64,000 bases of DNA from Blastomonas sp. CACIA14H2. GTDB taxonomy: Bacteria > Pseudomonadota > Alphaproteobacteria > Sphingomonadales > Sphingomonadaceae. Of this stretch, positions 53,220-64,000 are shown piece by piece. The notes below the pieces were generated by a model. That model was not told where the DNA came from and searched no databases. It was given only the letters and a program-made list of their open reading frames with translations. Position numbers and translations under genes: made by a program. How positions within the stretch are numbered: position 1 is the first letter of the stretch; every line of letters begins with the position of its first letter. The DNA is taken from NCBI GenBank assembly GCA_000503195.1, contig AYSC01000015.1:1-64000 (forward strand), read 5' to 3'.

Positions 53220-53996
53220 TCAAAAAGCCCTTTCGGCGATCATCGCCAGCCCCTGAAGCGTCAGGTCCGGCTCGACCGCATCAAATATCGTCGTGTGCCG
53301 ATCGAACAGCACCGCCAGCCCGCCGGTGGCGATCACCTTGGCAGGTCGGCCAATTTCCGCGCGCATCCGGGCCACCAGCCCTTCCATCATCGCGACATAG
53401 CCCCAGAAAACGCCGATCTGCATCTGGTCTTCGGTGTTGCGCCCGATCACCGATCCGTCCGTTCCCGGAATTTCGATGGCGATGCGGGGCAGCTTGGCCG
53501 CCGCACTGACAAGGGCATCGAGCGACAGGTTGATCCCCGGCGCGATGATCCCGCCCTTGTAAGCGCCGGTATAATCCACAACGTCATAGGTGGTTGCGGT
53601 ACCAAAGTCGATGACGATCAGATCGCCGGGGTGCAAGGCGTGCGCAGCGATACTGTTGACCGCCCGGTCCGCGCCCAGCGAGCGCGGCTCGTCGACATCA
53701 ATCTGGATGCGCCAGTCCGCAGGTTCAACCCCGGCCACCAGCGGTTCGACATCGAAATACTTGCGCGAGAGCATCTGCAGATTGTGCAGCGCACGCGGCA
53801 CCACGGTGGAGATGATCACATTGGCGATATCCTGGCGAACATAGCCTTCGATCGCGAGCAGCTGGTTGAGCCAGACCGCATATTCGTCCGCGGTCCGCCG
53901 CGGGTCGGTCGAAATCCGCCAGCGTGCCTTGATCGTCCGACCATTGAACAGCGCGAACACGGCATTGGTGTTGCCGACATCAATCGCAAGCAGCAT
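53220..53996 (-). CDS. coaX: Type III pantothenate kinase
   Basis: CoaX phosphorylates pantothenate to start CoA synthesis and needs ATP and a monovalent cation. The 258 residues have [46 protein letters not shown] and [23 protein letters not shown], the four CoaX blocks. A GTG at 54005 is in frame, but AAGGGG lies 8 bases before the ATG at 53996, which is preferred. The gene begins 33 bp after birA. Confidence 0.95.
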   Translation of the reverse strand: MLLAIDVGNTNAVFALFNGRTIKARWRISTDPRRTADEYAVWLNQLLAIEGYVRQDIANVIISTVVPRALHNLQMLSRKYFDVEPLVAGVEPADWRIQIDVDEPRSLGADRAVNSIAAHALHPGDLIVIDFGTATTYDVVDYTGAYKGGIIAPGINLSLDALVSAAAKLPRIAIEIPGTDGSVIGRNTEDQMQIGVFWGYVAMMEGLVARMRAEIGRPAKVIATGGLAVLFDRHTTIFDAVEPDLTLQGLAMIAERAF

Positions 53997-54028
53997 TCCG
54001 AGCACCCCTTACAAGAAATCTGATGGCA

Positions 54029-54739
54029 TCAGCCGACAAGATCGACATCCCCGGCGCTGATCGTCTCGATGCGACCGTCTGCCAGGCGCAGCCGCAATGC
54101 GCCATCGGCGGCCAGTCCATCGAAAACCCCCTCGATGCGGTCGTCAGGCCCGCGCTGCACCGCCATCGCCTCGCCCGGCTTATGCGCGGCGGCGCACCAG
54201 ACATCAAGCAGCGTTGCGGGCTCCACAGAACGCCACTGGGCGAGCCGGGCGGCGAAGCGATCCGCGAGCAGTTCGATCACGGCTGCCGCATCGATCTGCA
54301 CCATCGCGCCGAGGTCACGCAGGCACGTCACCTTCCGTCCCGGTACATCGGGCGCGAGGGCCACATTCACGCCGATCCCCACCACGACCGCATCGGCGCG
54401 CCGTTCGAGCAGAATGCCGGCCAGCTTTGCGCCATCGACATGCACGTCATTGGGCCATTTCAGCCGCGCGCCACAATCGGGCACGATGTCCAGCATCGCG
54501 GCGTGCACCGCGAGCGCGGTGACGAAGGCGAGCAGATGCGCGGGCGGATCGTCGGGGCGCAGCCGCACCAGCGTGCTGCAATAGAGATTGCCGATCGGGC
54601 TCAGCCACTGGCGCCCCAGCCGTCCCCTGCCCCCATGCTGCTGCTCAGCGCGGAGCCAGAGCCCCTCGGGCGCGCCGGCATCGGCGCGCGCCATCATGTC
54701 GGCATTGGTGGAGCCGGTCAGCGCGACCGTTTCGATCAC
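54029..54739 (-). CDS. birA: Biotin--[acetyl-CoA-carboxylase] ligase (monofunctional BirA)
   Basis: BirA attaches biotin to the carboxyl carrier protein of acetyl-CoA carboxylase. The 236 residues have only the catalytic domain, GSTNADMMARA, then HGGRGRLGRQWLSPIGNLY (biotinyl-AMP loop), KWPNDVHVDGAKLAGILLE and GIGVNVAL. No N-terminal DNA-binding domain is present, so it is not a repressor. Its ATG overlaps the nuoN stop (ATGA), so it is translationally linked to complex I genes, as in many alphaproteobacteria. Confidence 0.95.
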   Translation of the reverse strand: MIETVALTGSTNADMMARADAGAPEGLWLRAEQQHGGRGRLGRQWLSPIGNLYCSTLVRLRPDDPPAHLLAFVTALAVHAAMLDIVPDCGARLKWPNDVHVDGAKLAGILLERRADAVVVGIGVNVALAPDVPGRKVTCLRDLGAMVQIDAAAVIELLADRFAARLAQWRSVEPATLLDVWCAAAHKPGEAMAVQRGPDDRIEGVFDGLAADGALRLRLADGRIETISAGDVDLVG

Positions 54740-56199
54740 GCTGCCCAGAACAGTGCCTTGGCGGCGCCAGCGGTGACGGGGCTGAGCGCCAGCGTAGCGA
54801 AATAGCCGAGCGGCGAGACGAACAGCGCAGTGAGCGTCACCAAAGCCATGCGCGCGGCGGAATCGCTGGGCGCGATGACATCGGCGGGCTCGTCAAAATA
54901 CATGACCTTGACGACCTTGAGATAATAGAACGCACCGATGACCGAGGCGGCGATACCGATGGCGGCGAGCGGAATCAGACCGGCGGCGACCGCAGCATCG
55001 AACACCACGAACTTGCCCCAGAAGCCGAACAGCGGCGGGATGCCCGCGAGGCTGAACATGAACACGGCGAGCGCCGCCGCAAGACCCGGACGGGTCTTCG
55101 AAAGGCCAGCCAGCTTGGCGATCTCCTCGACCGGACGGCCGTCGCGATCGTTCAGGTCGAGCACACAGATGAAGCTGCCCAGCGTCATCGCGACATAGAT
55201 GATCAGATAGGTCATCATTGCCGAAGCCCCCGCCTCGGTGCCGGTGGCGAGGCCGATCAGGATGAAGCCGACATTGTTGATCGACGAATAGGCGAGCAGG
55301 CGCTTGATGTTCTGCTGACCGATTGCGGCGACGCCGCCGAGGATGATCGAGGCCAAGGCCACGAAGATCACGATCTGCTGCCAGACCGACTGCTGACCGC
55401 CGAAGGCCTCGATCGCGACGCGCATGGTCAGCGCCATCGCGGCGACCTTGGGGGCGGTCGCGAAGAAGGTGGTCACCGGGGTCGGCGCGCCTTCATAGAC
55501 GTCGGGCGTCCACATGTGGAACGGCACCGCGCTGATCTTGAACGCCAGGCCCGAGAGGACGAAGACGATGCCGAACAATGCACCGGTCGACACCCCGTCG
55601 CTGAATGCCGTCTGGATGCCGATAAAGCTGGTGGTGCCGGTAAAGCCATAGAGCAGCGACATGCCGAACAGCAGGATGCCGCTTGCCAGCGCGCCGAGCA
55701 CGAAATATTTGAGGCCCGCTTCCGCCGAGCGATCGTCGCTGCGCAGGAAGCTCGCGAGCACATAGGCGGCGAGGCTCTGCATCTCGAGACCGACATAGAG
55801 CGTCAGCAGATCGACCGCCGAGACCATAAGCCCCATGCCGATCGTCGCGAACAGGATGAGGATCGGGTATTCGGGGCGCATCAGATTGCCGCGCGCGAAG
55901 AATTTCGGCGCGACGATGATGCAGCCGATCGCCGAGAGGAACACGAGGATCTTCGACAGCGAGGCGAAGCGGTCCATGCGATACTGGCCGTAGAACGCGT
56001 CGGCGCCTTCGGCGAACGAAGGGTTCAGCAGGAAATTGAACGACAGTGCCAGGGCGCCGAACAGCGCGACCACGGTCAGCACGCTGACGAGGCGCGAAGA
56101 TTGCACGCCGCCCCAGGCCGCGATCAGCAGCAGGGCGAGGCTCGAGATGCTGAGGACGATTTCCGGCGAGGCCAGCTGGAACCAGAGTTCGTAATTCAT
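54736..56199 (-). CDS. nuoN: NADH-quinone oxidoreductase subunit N
   Basis: This antiporter-like membrane subunit of complex I has 487 residues and about 14 spans, with conserved charged residues in membrane helices (EMQSLAAYVLASFLRSDDRSAEAGLKYFVLGA, then FKISAVPFHMWTPDVYEGAP). It takes part in proton pumping. It is the last nuo gene; nuoM ends one base inside its start region, and birA overlaps its stop. Confidence 0.96.
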   Translation of the reverse strand: MNYELWFQLASPEIVLSISSLALLLIAAWGGVQSSRLVSVLTVVALFGALALSFNFLLNPSFAEGADAFYGQYRMDRFASLSKILVFLSAIGCIIVAPKFFARGNLMRPEYPILILFATIGMGLMVSAVDLLTLYVGLEMQSLAAYVLASFLRSDDRSAEAGLKYFVLGALASGILLFGMSLLYGFTGTTSFIGIQTAFSDGVSTGALFGIVFVLSGLAFKISAVPFHMWTPDVYEGAPTPVTTFFATAPKVAAMALTMRVAIEAFGGQQSVWQQIVIFVALASIILGGVAAIGQQNIKRLLAYSSINNVGFILIGLATGTEAGASAMMTYLIIYVAMTLGSFICVLDLNDRDGRPVEEIAKLAGLSKTRPGLAAALAVFMFSLAGIPPLFGFWGKFVVFDAAVAAGLIPLAAIGIAASVIGAFYYLKVVKVMYFDEPADVIAPSDSAARMALVTLTALFVSPLGYFATLALSPVTAGAAKALFWAA

Positions 56200-57740
56200 C
56201 AGTGATGGCCTTCTTCAGCATGGGCGGCGGGCGTCAGCGCAGGCGCCTTGCCCATCTTCACCTGCGCATCGCCCGCAGGCTTGACCGAGGCGAGGCGCGC
56301 TTCGAGCGCGCCCACGTCCTTGCGCATCGGCGCCATGAAACTTTCGGGGTAAACACCCATCCACAGCACGACGAGCGCGATGGGCAGCAGCAGCGCAATC
56401 TCGCGCTTGTTGAGATCGGGCATGGCAGCGACGTCGTCCGACTTGATCACGCCATAGGCGACGCGGCGGTACAGATAGAGCATGTAGGCCGCGCCCAGGA
56501 TGATGCCGGTGGTGCAGACGATCGCAGCCCAGCTCGACACCTCGTAGACGCCGACCAGCGAGAGGAACTCGCCGACGAAACCGCTGGTGCCCGGCAGGCC
56601 GATCGAGGCCATGGTGAACAGCAGGAACAGCAGCGCATAGCGCGGCATGTTGATCGACAGGCCGCCGTAACGGTCGATCTCGCGGGTGTGCAGTCGGTCG
56701 TAGATCACGCCGACGCACAGGAACAGCGCGCCCGAGACCAGACCATGGCTCAGCATCACCACCAGCGCGCCTTCGAGGCCCTGGCGGTTGAACGCGAACA
56801 GGCCGACCGTCACGATCGCCATATGCGCGACCGACGAATAGGCGATCAGCTTCTTCATGTCGCTCTGCACCAGCGCGATCAGCGAGGTGTAGACCACCGC
56901 GACCATCGACAAGGCGAAGACCAGCCAGAGATAGTCGACCGAAGCCGCAGGGAACATGGGCAGCGAGAAGCGGATGAAGCCATAGCCGCCCATCTTGAGC
57001 AGCACGCCGGCGAGGATCACCGAACCTGCAGTCGGTGCCTGCACGTGCGCATCGGGCAGCCAGGTGTGCACCGGCCACATCGGCATCTTCACCGCAAAGC
57101 TGGCGAAGAACGCGAGCCACAGCCAGGCCTGCGCCTCGACCGGGAAGTCATAGGCCATCAGCGTCGGGATGTCCGACGTGCCCGCCTCGTTCACCATCCA
57201 GAACATCGCGATCAGCATCAGCACCGATCCGAGCAGGGTGTAGAGGAAGAACTTGTAGCTTGCGTAGATACGGTTCGCCCCGCCCCAGATGCCGATGATC
57301 AGGTACATCGGGATCAGGCCGGCTTCGAAGAAGATGTAGAACAGATAGATGTCCTGCGCGGCGAACACGCCGATCATCAGCACTTCCATCAGCAGGAACG
57401 CGGCCATGTATTCGCCGACGCGCGTCTGGATCGCTTCCCAGCTCGCGCCGATGCAGATCGGCATCAGAAAGACCGAAAGCATGATGAGCATGAGGGCGAT
57501 GCCGTCGATGCCCAGCGCCCAGCTGAAGCGATCGAACAGCGCCGCTTTCTCGACGAACTGCCACTGCGCGCCGCCGATGTCGAAGTTCATCCACAGCACG
57601 ATGCCAAGCGCCAGATCGACCAGCGTCGCGAGCAGCGCGATCCAGCGCGCGGCATTGGCGCTGACGAACAGGCAGGCGACCGCCGCCGCCATCGGCACGG
57701 CGAGCATCAGCGACAGGATAGGAAAGCCCAGTTCGTTCAT
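56199..57740 (-). CDS. nuoM: NADH-quinone oxidoreductase subunit M
   Basis: This antiporter-like subunit of complex I has 513 residues and many spans. The conserved Glu in [31 protein letters not shown] and the Lys helix [20 protein letters not shown] are present. Its stop overlaps the nuoN start at 56199, and its start is 1 bp after the nuoL stop. It ends with a His-rich soluble tail (AHAEEGHH) that is longer than in many NuoM proteins. Confidence 0.96.
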   Translation of the reverse strand: MNELGFPILSLMLAVPMAAAVACLFVSANAARWIALLATLVDLALGIVLWMNFDIGGAQWQFVEKAALFDRFSWALGIDGIALMLIMLSVFLMPICIGASWEAIQTRVGEYMAAFLLMEVLMIGVFAAQDIYLFYIFFEAGLIPMYLIIGIWGGANRIYASYKFFLYTLLGSVLMLIAMFWMVNEAGTSDIPTLMAYDFPVEAQAWLWLAFFASFAVKMPMWPVHTWLPDAHVQAPTAGSVILAGVLLKMGGYGFIRFSLPMFPAASVDYLWLVFALSMVAVVYTSLIALVQSDMKKLIAYSSVAHMAIVTVGLFAFNRQGLEGALVVMLSHGLVSGALFLCVGVIYDRLHTREIDRYGGLSINMPRYALLFLLFTMASIGLPGTSGFVGEFLSLVGVYEVSSWAAIVCTTGIILGAAYMLYLYRRVAYGVIKSDDVAAMPDLNKREIALLLPIALVVLWMGVYPESFMAPMRKDVGALEARLASVKPAGDAQVKMGKAPALTPAAHAEEGHH

Positions 57741-57741
57741 G

Positions 57742-59739
57742 TCAGCGCACCATCAGCCAGGTCAGCGCGGCCACGAGGCCCAGCAGCATCACCAGCGCAT
57801 AACTGTAGAGAAAACCCGATTGCAGCTTCATCGCCACGCGCGAGCCGGAGGTGACCAGTACCGCGGCCCCATCGGGACCGAAGCGGTTGATCGTGCCCTC
57901 GTCACCGACCTTCCAGAAGAAGCGGCCCAAGGCAAAACTCGGCTTGACGAAGATGTGGTTGTACAGCTCGTCGAAATACCACTTGTTGAGGAAGAATTGG
58001 TAGAGCGGTGACAGCGCCGAGGCGAGCTTGGCCGGCAGGCTGGCGTTCACCAGATACATCAGGATCGCGGTCAGCAGGCCGATCAGCATCGCCACGGTCG
58101 AGGCGAGCTTCACCCAGAGCGGAACCTCGTGCATCTCGTGCATCAGGTGCGCGTTGAAGAACAGGCTGCCGTTCCAGAAGGCCGCGCCATGCTCGGCATC
58201 GATGAACGCATGGTGGAAGACGAAACCGGCGGCCACTGCGCCCACGGTGAGGACACCTAGCGGGATCAGCATCGGCAGCGGGCTTTCGTGCGGATGATAG
58301 CCGCCGGTGGTGTCCGCGCCGGCCTGGGCCGGGGTCTTGTGGACGCTGTGCTGAATATGCTCGGACTCGATCCAGCGCGGCGTCCCGAAGAACGTCAGGA
58401 AGATCAGGCGCCAGCTGTAGAAGCTGGTGAGCAGCGCCGCGAACACCCCGATGGTGAAGGCGAACTGGCCGACCTGGGTGCCGCTTGCGAACGCCGCCTC
58501 GATGATGCCGTCCTTCGAATAGAAACCGGCAAAGCCTGCGACGCCCACGATACCGACGCCGGTGATCGCCAGCGTGCCCGCCATCATCGCCCAGAAGGTG
58601 AGAGGGATGTGCTTACGCAGGCCGCCATAATAACGCATGTCCTGCTCGTGGTGCATCGCATGGATCACCGAGCCTGCGCCGAGGAACAGCAGTGCCTTGA
58701 AAAAGGCGTGCGTGAACAGGTGGAACATCGCCGCGCCATAGGCTCCGACGCCTGCCGCGAAGAACATGTAGCCCAGCTGCGAACAGGTCGAATAGGCGAT
58801 GACGCGCTTGATATCGGTCTGCACCAGGCCGACGGTCGCGGCGAACAGCGCGGTGCACGCACCGACGACAGTGACGACCGTGAGCGCGGTCGGGCTGGTC
58901 TCGAACATCGGCGACAGGCGGCACACCATGAACACGCCGGCGGTCACCATGGTCGCGGCATGGATCAGCGCCGACACAGGGGTCGGGCCTTCCATCGCGT
59001 CGGGCAACCAGGTGTGCAGCCCGAGCTGCGCCGACTTGCCCATCGCACCAACGAACAGCAGCAGGCACAAAACGGTCATCAGGTCGAAGCGATTGCCGAG
59101 GAAGCCGATGGTCGCGCCCTGCATGCCGGGTGCGGCTTCGAGGATCGCAGGGATCGAGACGGTGCCAAATACCAGGAAGGTGCCGAAAATGCCCATCATG
59201 AAGCCCAGGTCACCGACGCGGTTGACGACGAACGCCTTGATCGCGGCGGCATTGGCGCTGGGCTTGCGGAACCAGAAGCCGATCAGCAGATACGAGGCCA
59301 GGCCCACGCCTTCCCATCCGAAGAACATCTGCACGAGATTGTCGGCGGTCACCAGCATCAGCATCGCGAAGGTGAACAGCGAGAGATAGGCGAAGAAGCG
59401 CGGCTGGTCCGGATCCTCGTCCATATAGCCCCAGCTATACAGGTGGACGAGCGCCGAGACCGAGGTCACCACGACGAGCATCACTGCGGTCAGCGTGTCG
59501 ACGCGCAGCGCCCAGTCGAACTGCAGATCGCCCGAGCGCAGCCAGGACAGCACCGGCACGACATATTCGGTGCTCGACCCAGACAGGAAGCCGAGGAAGA
59601 TCGGCCAGGACAGGCCGCACGCCACGAACAGTGCGGCGGTCGTGACCAGCTTGGCCGGGACGTTGCCGATGATGCGGTTGCCCAGGCCCGCGATGATCGC
59701 TGCCAGAAGCGGCAGGAAGACGATGAGGGTAATGCTCAT
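57742..59739 (-). CDS. nuoL: NADH-quinone oxidoreductase subunit L
   Basis: This is the distal pumping subunit of complex I, with the long lateral helix. The 665 residues include the motifs [70 protein letters not shown], and a His-rich loop near residue 490 ([15 protein letters not shown]). Nothing looks truncated. The gene is 5 bp from nuoK. Confidence 0.96.
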   Translation of the reverse strand: MSITLIVFLPLLAAIIAGLGNRIIGNVPAKLVTTAALFVACGLSWPIFLGFLSGSSTEYVVPVLSWLRSGDLQFDWALRVDTLTAVMLVVVTSVSALVHLYSWGYMDEDPDQPRFFAYLSLFTFAMLMLVTADNLVQMFFGWEGVGLASYLLIGFWFRKPSANAAAIKAFVVNRVGDLGFMMGIFGTFLVFGTVSIPAILEAAPGMQGATIGFLGNRFDLMTVLCLLLFVGAMGKSAQLGLHTWLPDAMEGPTPVSALIHAATMVTAGVFMVCRLSPMFETSPTALTVVTVVGACTALFAATVGLVQTDIKRVIAYSTCSQLGYMFFAAGVGAYGAAMFHLFTHAFFKALLFLGAGSVIHAMHHEQDMRYYGGLRKHIPLTFWAMMAGTLAITGVGIVGVAGFAGFYSKDGIIEAAFASGTQVGQFAFTIGVFAALLTSFYSWRLIFLTFFGTPRWIESEHIQHSVHKTPAQAGADTTGGYHPHESPLPMLIPLGVLTVGAVAAGFVFHHAFIDAEHGAAFWNGSLFFNAHLMHEMHEVPLWVKLASTVAMLIGLLTAILMYLVNASLPAKLASALSPLYQFFLNKWYFDELYNHIFVKPSFALGRFFWKVGDEGTINRFGPDGAAVLVTSGSRVAMKLQSGFLYSYALVMLLGLVAALTWLMVR

Positions 59740-59744
59740 GTGCC

Positions 59745-60050
59745 TCAGCCCTTCATCTGGTTGATATCGTCAACCGCGATCGTGCCGCGGCCACGGAAAT
59801 AGATGACGAGGATCGCCAGTCCCACCGCCGCTTCGCCTGCGGCAACGGTCAGCACGAACATCGCGAACACCTGGCCCACCATGTCGCCCAGGAAGACGCT
59901 GAACGCGACGAGGTTGATGTTCACCGCAAGCAGGATCAGCTCGATCGCCATCAGGATGATGATCACGTTCTTGCGATTCAGGAAGATGCCCAGCACGCCC
60001 ATCACGAACAGGATGGAGCTGACCACCAGATAATGCTCGATACCGATCAC
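59745..60050 (-). CDS. nuoK: NADH-quinone oxidoreductase subunit K
   Basis: This 101-residue, three-span subunit of complex I has the two buried Glu residues in [15 protein letters not shown] and [13 protein letters not shown]. Its start overlaps the nuoJ stop by 4 bp, so the pair is translationally coupled. Confidence 0.96.
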   Translation of the reverse strand: MIGIEHYLVVSSILFVMGVLGIFLNRKNVIIILMAIELILLAVNINLVAFSVFLGDMVGQVFAMFVLTVAAGEAAVGLAILVIYFRGRGTIAVDDINQMKG

Positions 60051-60661
60051 AGCTGAACTCCCTGGCCAACCGCAGGCTGGGTATTGCGCGTCGCGTCTTC
60101 GGGACGGCGGCGGACCTGCGAGCCGATATTCTGCGGGCGAACGCCAGCGCGCCTGCGATGCGTCAGCACGATCGCGCCGACCATGGCGACGAGCAGCACG
60201 ACGCCGGCGCTTTCGAACAGGAAGATATAGCGGGTGTAGAGCAGCTCACCGACCGCCTGGATGTTGCTGGCCCCCATGCGCGCGGGGTTGAGCGCATGCT
60301 CGCCGAGCGCGATGTTGCCCGCCCGATAGGCGCCGATACCGAACACCAGCTCGGCCAGGAACACGGCCGCGAGCGCGAGGCCCAGCGGCAGGTTCTTCAT
60401 GAAGCCGCCGCGCAGCTCGGCAAAGTCGATATCGAGCATCATCACGACGAACAGGAACAGCACCGCGACGGCGCCAACATAGACGATGACCAGCAGCATC
60501 GCGATGAATTCCGCGCCGATCAGGACCATCAGGCCCGCCGCGTTGAAGAACGCAAGGATCAGCCAGAGCACCGAGTGCACCGGGTTGCGCGCGAGGATCG
60601 TGAAGGCACCGCTGGCGATCACCACCGACGCAAACAGATAGAAGGCAAAAATCTGGATCAA
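60047..60661 (-). CDS. nuoJ: NADH-quinone oxidoreductase subunit J
   Basis: This five-span membrane subunit of complex I has 204 residues, with the conserved [26 protein letters not shown] segment that holds the pi-bulge helix. The C-terminal 35 residues are a soluble, basic extension ([10 protein letters not shown]). A 107-bp gap separates it from nuoI and holds no recognised gene. Confidence 0.95.
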   Translation of the reverse strand: MIQIFAFYLFASVVIASGAFTILARNPVHSVLWLILAFFNAAGLMVLIGAEFIAMLLVIVYVGAVAVLFLFVVMMLDIDFAELRGGFMKNLPLGLALAAVFLAELVFGIGAYRAGNIALGEHALNPARMGASNIQAVGELLYTRYIFLFESAGVVLLVAMVGAIVLTHRRRAGVRPQNIGSQVRRRPEDATRNTQPAVGQGVQL

Positions 60662-60768
60662 AGCTTTACAGCCCCCGATGCGCCCAATCGAGCTGGTCTT
60701 GTCTCAGGCCCCTGCCCGCCTCTCCCAGCGGACATCGGGACCATGCGTGAATCGAATTCGAGTGCGCC

Positions 60769-61248
60769 TTAACGATAAGGGGCATCGGCTTCAAGGTTGG
60801 CGGCAATGGCGCGTTCCCATTTGTCACCATTCTCAAGCAGCTTGCCCTTGTCGTAGATCAGCTCCTCACGGGTTTCCGTTGCGTATTCGAAATTCGGTCC
60901 CTCGACGATCGCGTCGACCGGACAAGCCTCCTGGCAGAAACCGCAATAGATGCACTTGGTCATGTCGATATCGTAGCGCGTGGTGCGCCGCGATCCGTCG
61001 TCGCGCGGTTCGGCCTCGATCGTGATCGCCTGGGCCGGACATACCGCCTCGCACAGCTTGCACGCGATGCAGCGCTCTTCGCCATTGGGATAGCGACGCA
61101 GGGCATGCTCGCCGCGAAAACGCGGGCTCAGCGGGTTCTTCTCGAACGGATAGTTGATCGTCGCCTTGGGCTTGAAGAAATATTTCAGCGTCAGCGCATG
61201 GGCCTTCACGAACTCATAGAGCGTGAACGCCTTGATCGTCTGCAACAT
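60769..61248 (-). CDS. nuoI: NADH-quinone oxidoreductase subunit I
   Basis: This 159-residue ferredoxin-like subunit carries clusters N6a and N6b. Both 4Fe-4S motifs are intact: [12 protein letters not shown] and [20 protein letters not shown]. The start at 61248 gives the conserved N-terminus [21 protein letters not shown]; an upstream start at 61305 lies within nuoH and is rejected. Confidence 0.96.
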   Translation of the reverse strand: MLQTIKAFTLYEFVKAHALTLKYFFKPKATINYPFEKNPLSPRFRGEHALRRYPNGEERCIACKLCEAVCPAQAITIEAEPRDDGSRRTTRYDIDMTKCIYCGFCQEACPVDAIVEGPNFEYATETREELIYDKGKLLENGDKWERAIAANLEADAPYR

Positions 61249-61253
61249 GGTAA

Positions 61254-62297
61254 TCAGACCCCGTATCTCGTCAGCATCAGGTAACCCGACACCAGGAAAA
61301 TCCACAGCAGCGAGATGGGTAGGAACACCTTCCAGCCCAGCCGCATCAGCTGGTCATAACGGTACCGGGGAACGGTCGCCTTGACCCAGCTGAAGATGAA
61401 GAAAAAGGCCGAAATCTTGAGGATCAGCCAGAAGATGCCCGGCACGGCATAGAGCGGCGCCCAATCGACCGGCGGCAGCCAGCCGCCCCAGAACAGCACC
61501 GCGTTGAGCGTGCACATCAGCAGCACGTTGGCATATTCGCCCAGCCAGAACAGCGCAAAGGCCATCGACGAATATTCGGTCTGATAGCCAGCGACCAGCT
61601 CGCTCTCCGCTTCGGTGAGGTCGAACGGCGCGCGCGCGGTTTCGGCGAGCGACGAGATGAGGAACATCACCGCCATCGGGAAGAGCAGCAGGTTGAAGCC
61701 GTACCAGTTGACAAAGCCCAGACCGTGGCCGCGCTGCGCCTCGACAATGGCGTTGAGGTTGAAGCTGCCGGTCCACAGCACGACGGTCACGATGATGAAG
61801 CCGATCGAGACCTCGTACGAGATCATCTGCGCCGACGCGCGCAGCGCCGAGAAGAACGGATATTTCGAGTTCGACGCCCAGCCGGCGATCACCACGCCGT
61901 ACACGCCGAGCGAGCTCACCGCGAGAATGTAGAGCAGGCCGACATTGATGTCTGCCAGCACCATGTTCTGGTCGAACGGGATCACCGCCCAGCTGAGCAA
62001 TGCTACGGTGAAGGTGATGATCGGCGCGAGAAGGAACAGGCCTTTGTTGGCGCTCGAGGGAATGATCGTTTCCTGCAGGAACACCTTGGCCGCATCGGCA
62101 AAGCTCTGCAGGATGCCGAAGGGTCCGACGACATTCGGCCCGCGCCGCAGCGCCATCGCCGCCCAGATCTTGCGGTCGAAATAGATGACGATCGCCACCG
62201 ACAGCATCACCGGCAGCGCGATCAGCAGGATCAGGATGAGATTGGCAACGAACCAGCCCCAGCCGGTGCCCAATGCGGATTGGAAAAACTCGGTCAT
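61254..62297 (-). CDS. nuoH: NADH-quinone oxidoreductase subunit H
   Basis: This eight-span subunit forms the quinone-binding cavity with NuoB and NuoD. The 347 residues include the motifs [51 protein letters not shown] and [22 protein letters not shown]. The start overlaps the nuoG stop by 4 bp. Confidence 0.97.
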   Translation of the reverse strand: MTEFFQSALGTGWGWFVANLILILLIALPVMLSVAIVIYFDRKIWAAMALRRGPNVVGPFGILQSFADAAKVFLQETIIPSSANKGLFLLAPIITFTVALLSWAVIPFDQNMVLADINVGLLYILAVSSLGVYGVVIAGWASNSKYPFFSALRASAQMISYEVSIGFIIVTVVLWTGSFNLNAIVEAQRGHGLGFVNWYGFNLLLFPMAVMFLISSLAETARAPFDLTEAESELVAGYQTEYSSMAFALFWLGEYANVLLMCTLNAVLFWGGWLPPVDWAPLYAVPGIFWLILKISAFFFIFSWVKATVPRYRYDQLMRLGWKVFLPISLLWIFLVSGYLMLTRYGV

Positions 62298-64000
62298 TCT
62301 GCGGCCTCCAGCATCTCTTCGCCGTGCAGCAGTTCAGCCGAGCAGCGCTGCATCGTCGCCGAGGCGCGCGCGATGGCGTTGGTGAGGTAGAAATCCTTGA
62401 TCGGATAGCCGACTTCGCCCGACGGGCTGGCGGGCAGCTTGGGCGGCGCCCAGTCGAAGCTCGCCAGACCCTCGACTCCGAGCGCAGGAACCGCCGCGAT
62501 CATTGCTGCGCGGCATTCGGCAAAGCTGTCGAACGGCAGCTTGTGGCCGAGCACTTCGGACAGCGCGCGCAGGATCGACCAGTCCTCGCGGGCGTCGCCC
62601 GGCGCGAACACGGCCTTGTCGCTCATCTGCACCCGGCCCTCGACATTGACATAGGTGCCGTTCTTTTCCGGATAGGCCGCTGACGGCAGGATGACATCCG
62701 CCGCTGCCGCGCCCTTGTCGCCATGATGGCCGACGAACACCTTGAAGCTGCCGTCGAACTTGCCGAAATCGACCTCGTCCGCGCCCAGCGCGAACAGCAG
62801 CTTGGGCCTAGCCGCGACGAGATCGGCAATGCCGCCCGGTTGCGCCCAGCCGAGCATCAGCCCGCCCATGCGCGAGGCCGCCATGTGCAGCACGTTGAAG
62901 CCGTTCCACGGACCGTCCTCGGTGTCGCGGACGAGATTGAAGCTCTCGGCCAGCGCGAGTGCCGCGCCATGTGCGCCCTCGACGGCCAGCGCACCGCCGC
63001 CCAGGATGATCGCGGGGCGCTTCGCACCCTTCAGCGCGTCAGCGACCGCATTGGGCAGCTTCGCGAGCAGGCTCATGTCGTTGCCGAGCCATTCGACCTT
63101 GTAGGTCAGGTCGGTCTCGGCGCCGATGGCATAGACCTTGGCACCGTGCTTGATCGCCTTGCGGATGCGCGTGTTGACCAGCGGCGCTTCCCAGCGCGGA
63201 TTGGTGCCGACCAACAGAATCGCGTCGGCGGTCTCGATGCCGTTCAGCGTCGAGTTGAAATTGACCGCAGCGAGGCTGGACACGTCATATTTCAGTCCGG
63301 TCTGACGGCCTTCGATCAGCGTCGAGCCCATTTTGTCCAGCAGCTCGCGCGCCGCGAACATCGTTTCGCAATCGAGCAGGTCGCCCGCGACTGCCGCCAC
63401 GCTGGAGCCAGCGTTCACGTCGGCGATCGCCTGGAACGCCTCGGCCCAGCTCGCCGGGACCAGCTTGCCGTCACGGCGGACATAGGGCTTGTCGAGGCGG
63501 CGGCGCATCAGGCCATCGACCGCATAGCGGGTCTTGTCGTGCGCCCATTCCTCGTTGACGTCGTCATTGACGCGCGGCAGCACGCGCAGCACTTCCCTGC
63601 CCCGGCTGTCGAAGCGGATATTGGTGCCGACCGCGTCCATCACGTCGATGCCGAGCGTCTTCTTGAGTTCCCAGGGCCGCGCCTCATAGGCATAAGGGCG
63701 CGAGGTCAGCGCGCCGACTGGGCACAGGTCAATGACATTGCCCGAAAGTTCGGACGAAACCGCCTTTTCGAGATAGCTGGTGATCTGCATGTTCTCGCCG
63801 CGACCGATCGCGCCGATCTGCTCGGTACCGGCCACTTCCTCGGCAAAGCGTACGCAACGGGTGCAGTGGATGCAGCGGGTCATCACCGTCTTGATGATGG
63901 GGCCCATATACTTTTCGGTAACCGCGCGCTTGTTCTCGTCATAGCGCGATCCGCCGCGACCATAGGCGACCGACTGGTCCTGCAGGTCGCACTCGCCGCC
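62294..64000 (-). CDS. nuoG: NADH-quinone oxidoreductase subunit G (partial, 5' end beyond window)
   Basis: This is the large iron-sulfur subunit of the complex I arm. The frame stays open to base 64000, so the N-terminus with the 2Fe-2S domain is missing; about 568 residues are present. CDLQDQ and then [16 protein letters not shown] supply cluster ligands. A molybdopterin-oxidoreductase-like domain follows ([20 protein letters not shown]). Reading the gene from an internal ATG at 63907 would lose conserved residues, so it should be treated as a truncated entry. The order nuoG-H-I-J-K-L-M-N is conserved. Confidence 0.95.
   Translation of the reverse strand, partial: GGECDLQDQSVAYGRGGSRYDENKRAVTEKYMGPIIKTVMTRCIHCTRCVRFAEEVAGTEQIGAIGRGENMQITSYLEKAVSSELSGNVIDLCPVGALTSRPYAYEARPWELKKTLGIDVMDAVGTNIRFDSRGREVLRVLPRVNDDVNEEWAHDKTRYAVDGLMRRRLDKPYVRRDGKLVPASWAEAFQAIADVNAGSSVAAVAGDLLDCETMFAARELLDKMGSTLIEGRQTGLKYDVSSLAAVNFNSTLNGIETADAILLVGTNPRWEAPLVNTRIRKAIKHGAKVYAIGAETDLTYKVEWLGNDMSLLAKLPNAVADALKGAKRPAIILGGGALAVEGAHGAALALAESFNLVRDTEDGPWNGFNVLHMAASRMGGLMLGWAQPGGIADLVAARPKLLFALGADEVDFGKFDGSFKVFVGHHGDKGAAAADVILPSAAYPEKNGTYVNVEGRVQMSDKAVFAPGDAREDWSILRALSEVLGHKLPFDSFAECRAAMIAAVPALGVEGLASFDWAPPKLPASPSGEVGYPIKDFYLTNAIARASATMQRCSAELLHGEEMLEAAE

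Overview
The window looks like chromosomal DNA of a high-GC, aerobic sphingomonad (order Sphingomonadales, Alphaproteobacteria). The evidence is gene order and gene families: a nuoG-H-I-J-K-L-M-N run followed by birA, coaX, RNase J and a DUF1467 gene; hrcA-grpE near dnaK-dnaJ; hisZ near purA; a 43-residue aa3-oxidase subunit IV beside pntAA; an EcfG-like sigma factor; and intergenic inverted-repeat doublets. The genus cannot be fixed from sequence alone. No rRNA, tRNA, CRISPR array, transposase or prophage gene was seen, so most of the window is stable chromosome with accessory metabolism between 4.8 and 29 kb.

Layout. 0-5 kb: transhydrogenase subunit, tiny oxidase subunit, an NtrC-type response regulator with an altered GAFTGA loop, and RecQ. 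4.8-12.5 kb: a sulfatase island with a DUF1330 gene, a TetR regulator, a lipoprotein-type formylglycine-generating enzyme, two Cys-type sulfatases, a GST-like protein, a small membrane protein and a YceI lipoprotein. Three inverted repeats of the form TTGnCA-N7-TGnCA(A/G) precede the DUF1330 gene, the GST-sulfatase operon and the second sulfatase, which suggests one regulon. 12.5-20.4 kb: a GGDEF-EAL-PilZ membrane protein, an MpaB-family protein, MTA phosphorylase, a beta-helix/diheme-cytochrome pair and two small proteins.

20.5-28.9 kb: a catabolic cluster on the minus strand (acyl-CoA ligase, CYP108-like P450, aldehyde dehydrogenase, thiolase, short-chain dehydrogenase, crotonase, TetR). 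Two copies of TTTAATCG-NN-CGGTTAAA, one before the ligase and one before the thiolase, are the likely operators. Together the genes could hydroxylate, oxidise, activate and beta-oxidise a branched or cyclic (terpenoid-like) substrate. 29-34 kb: an M23 peptidase, a BCP-type peroxiredoxin, glnE and an EcfG-like sigma factor.

34-39 kb: an M28 peptidase and a putrescine route from agmatine (aguA, aguB) with an exported methyltransferase homologue and a DUF3147 protein between them. 39-46 kb: dnaJ, dnaK, a copper-chaperone lipoprotein coupled to a small HExxH protein, grpE, hrcA and a winged-helix regulator. 46-51 kb: purA, a Cys-rich-repeat/esterase fusion, hisZ, a hemerythrin-like protein and a cold-shock protein. 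51-64 kb: the long minus-strand operon from nuoG (cut by the right edge) to the DUF1467 gene, ending in a clear intrinsic terminator.

All functions are inferred from reading sequence and motifs by eye. No database search was run.
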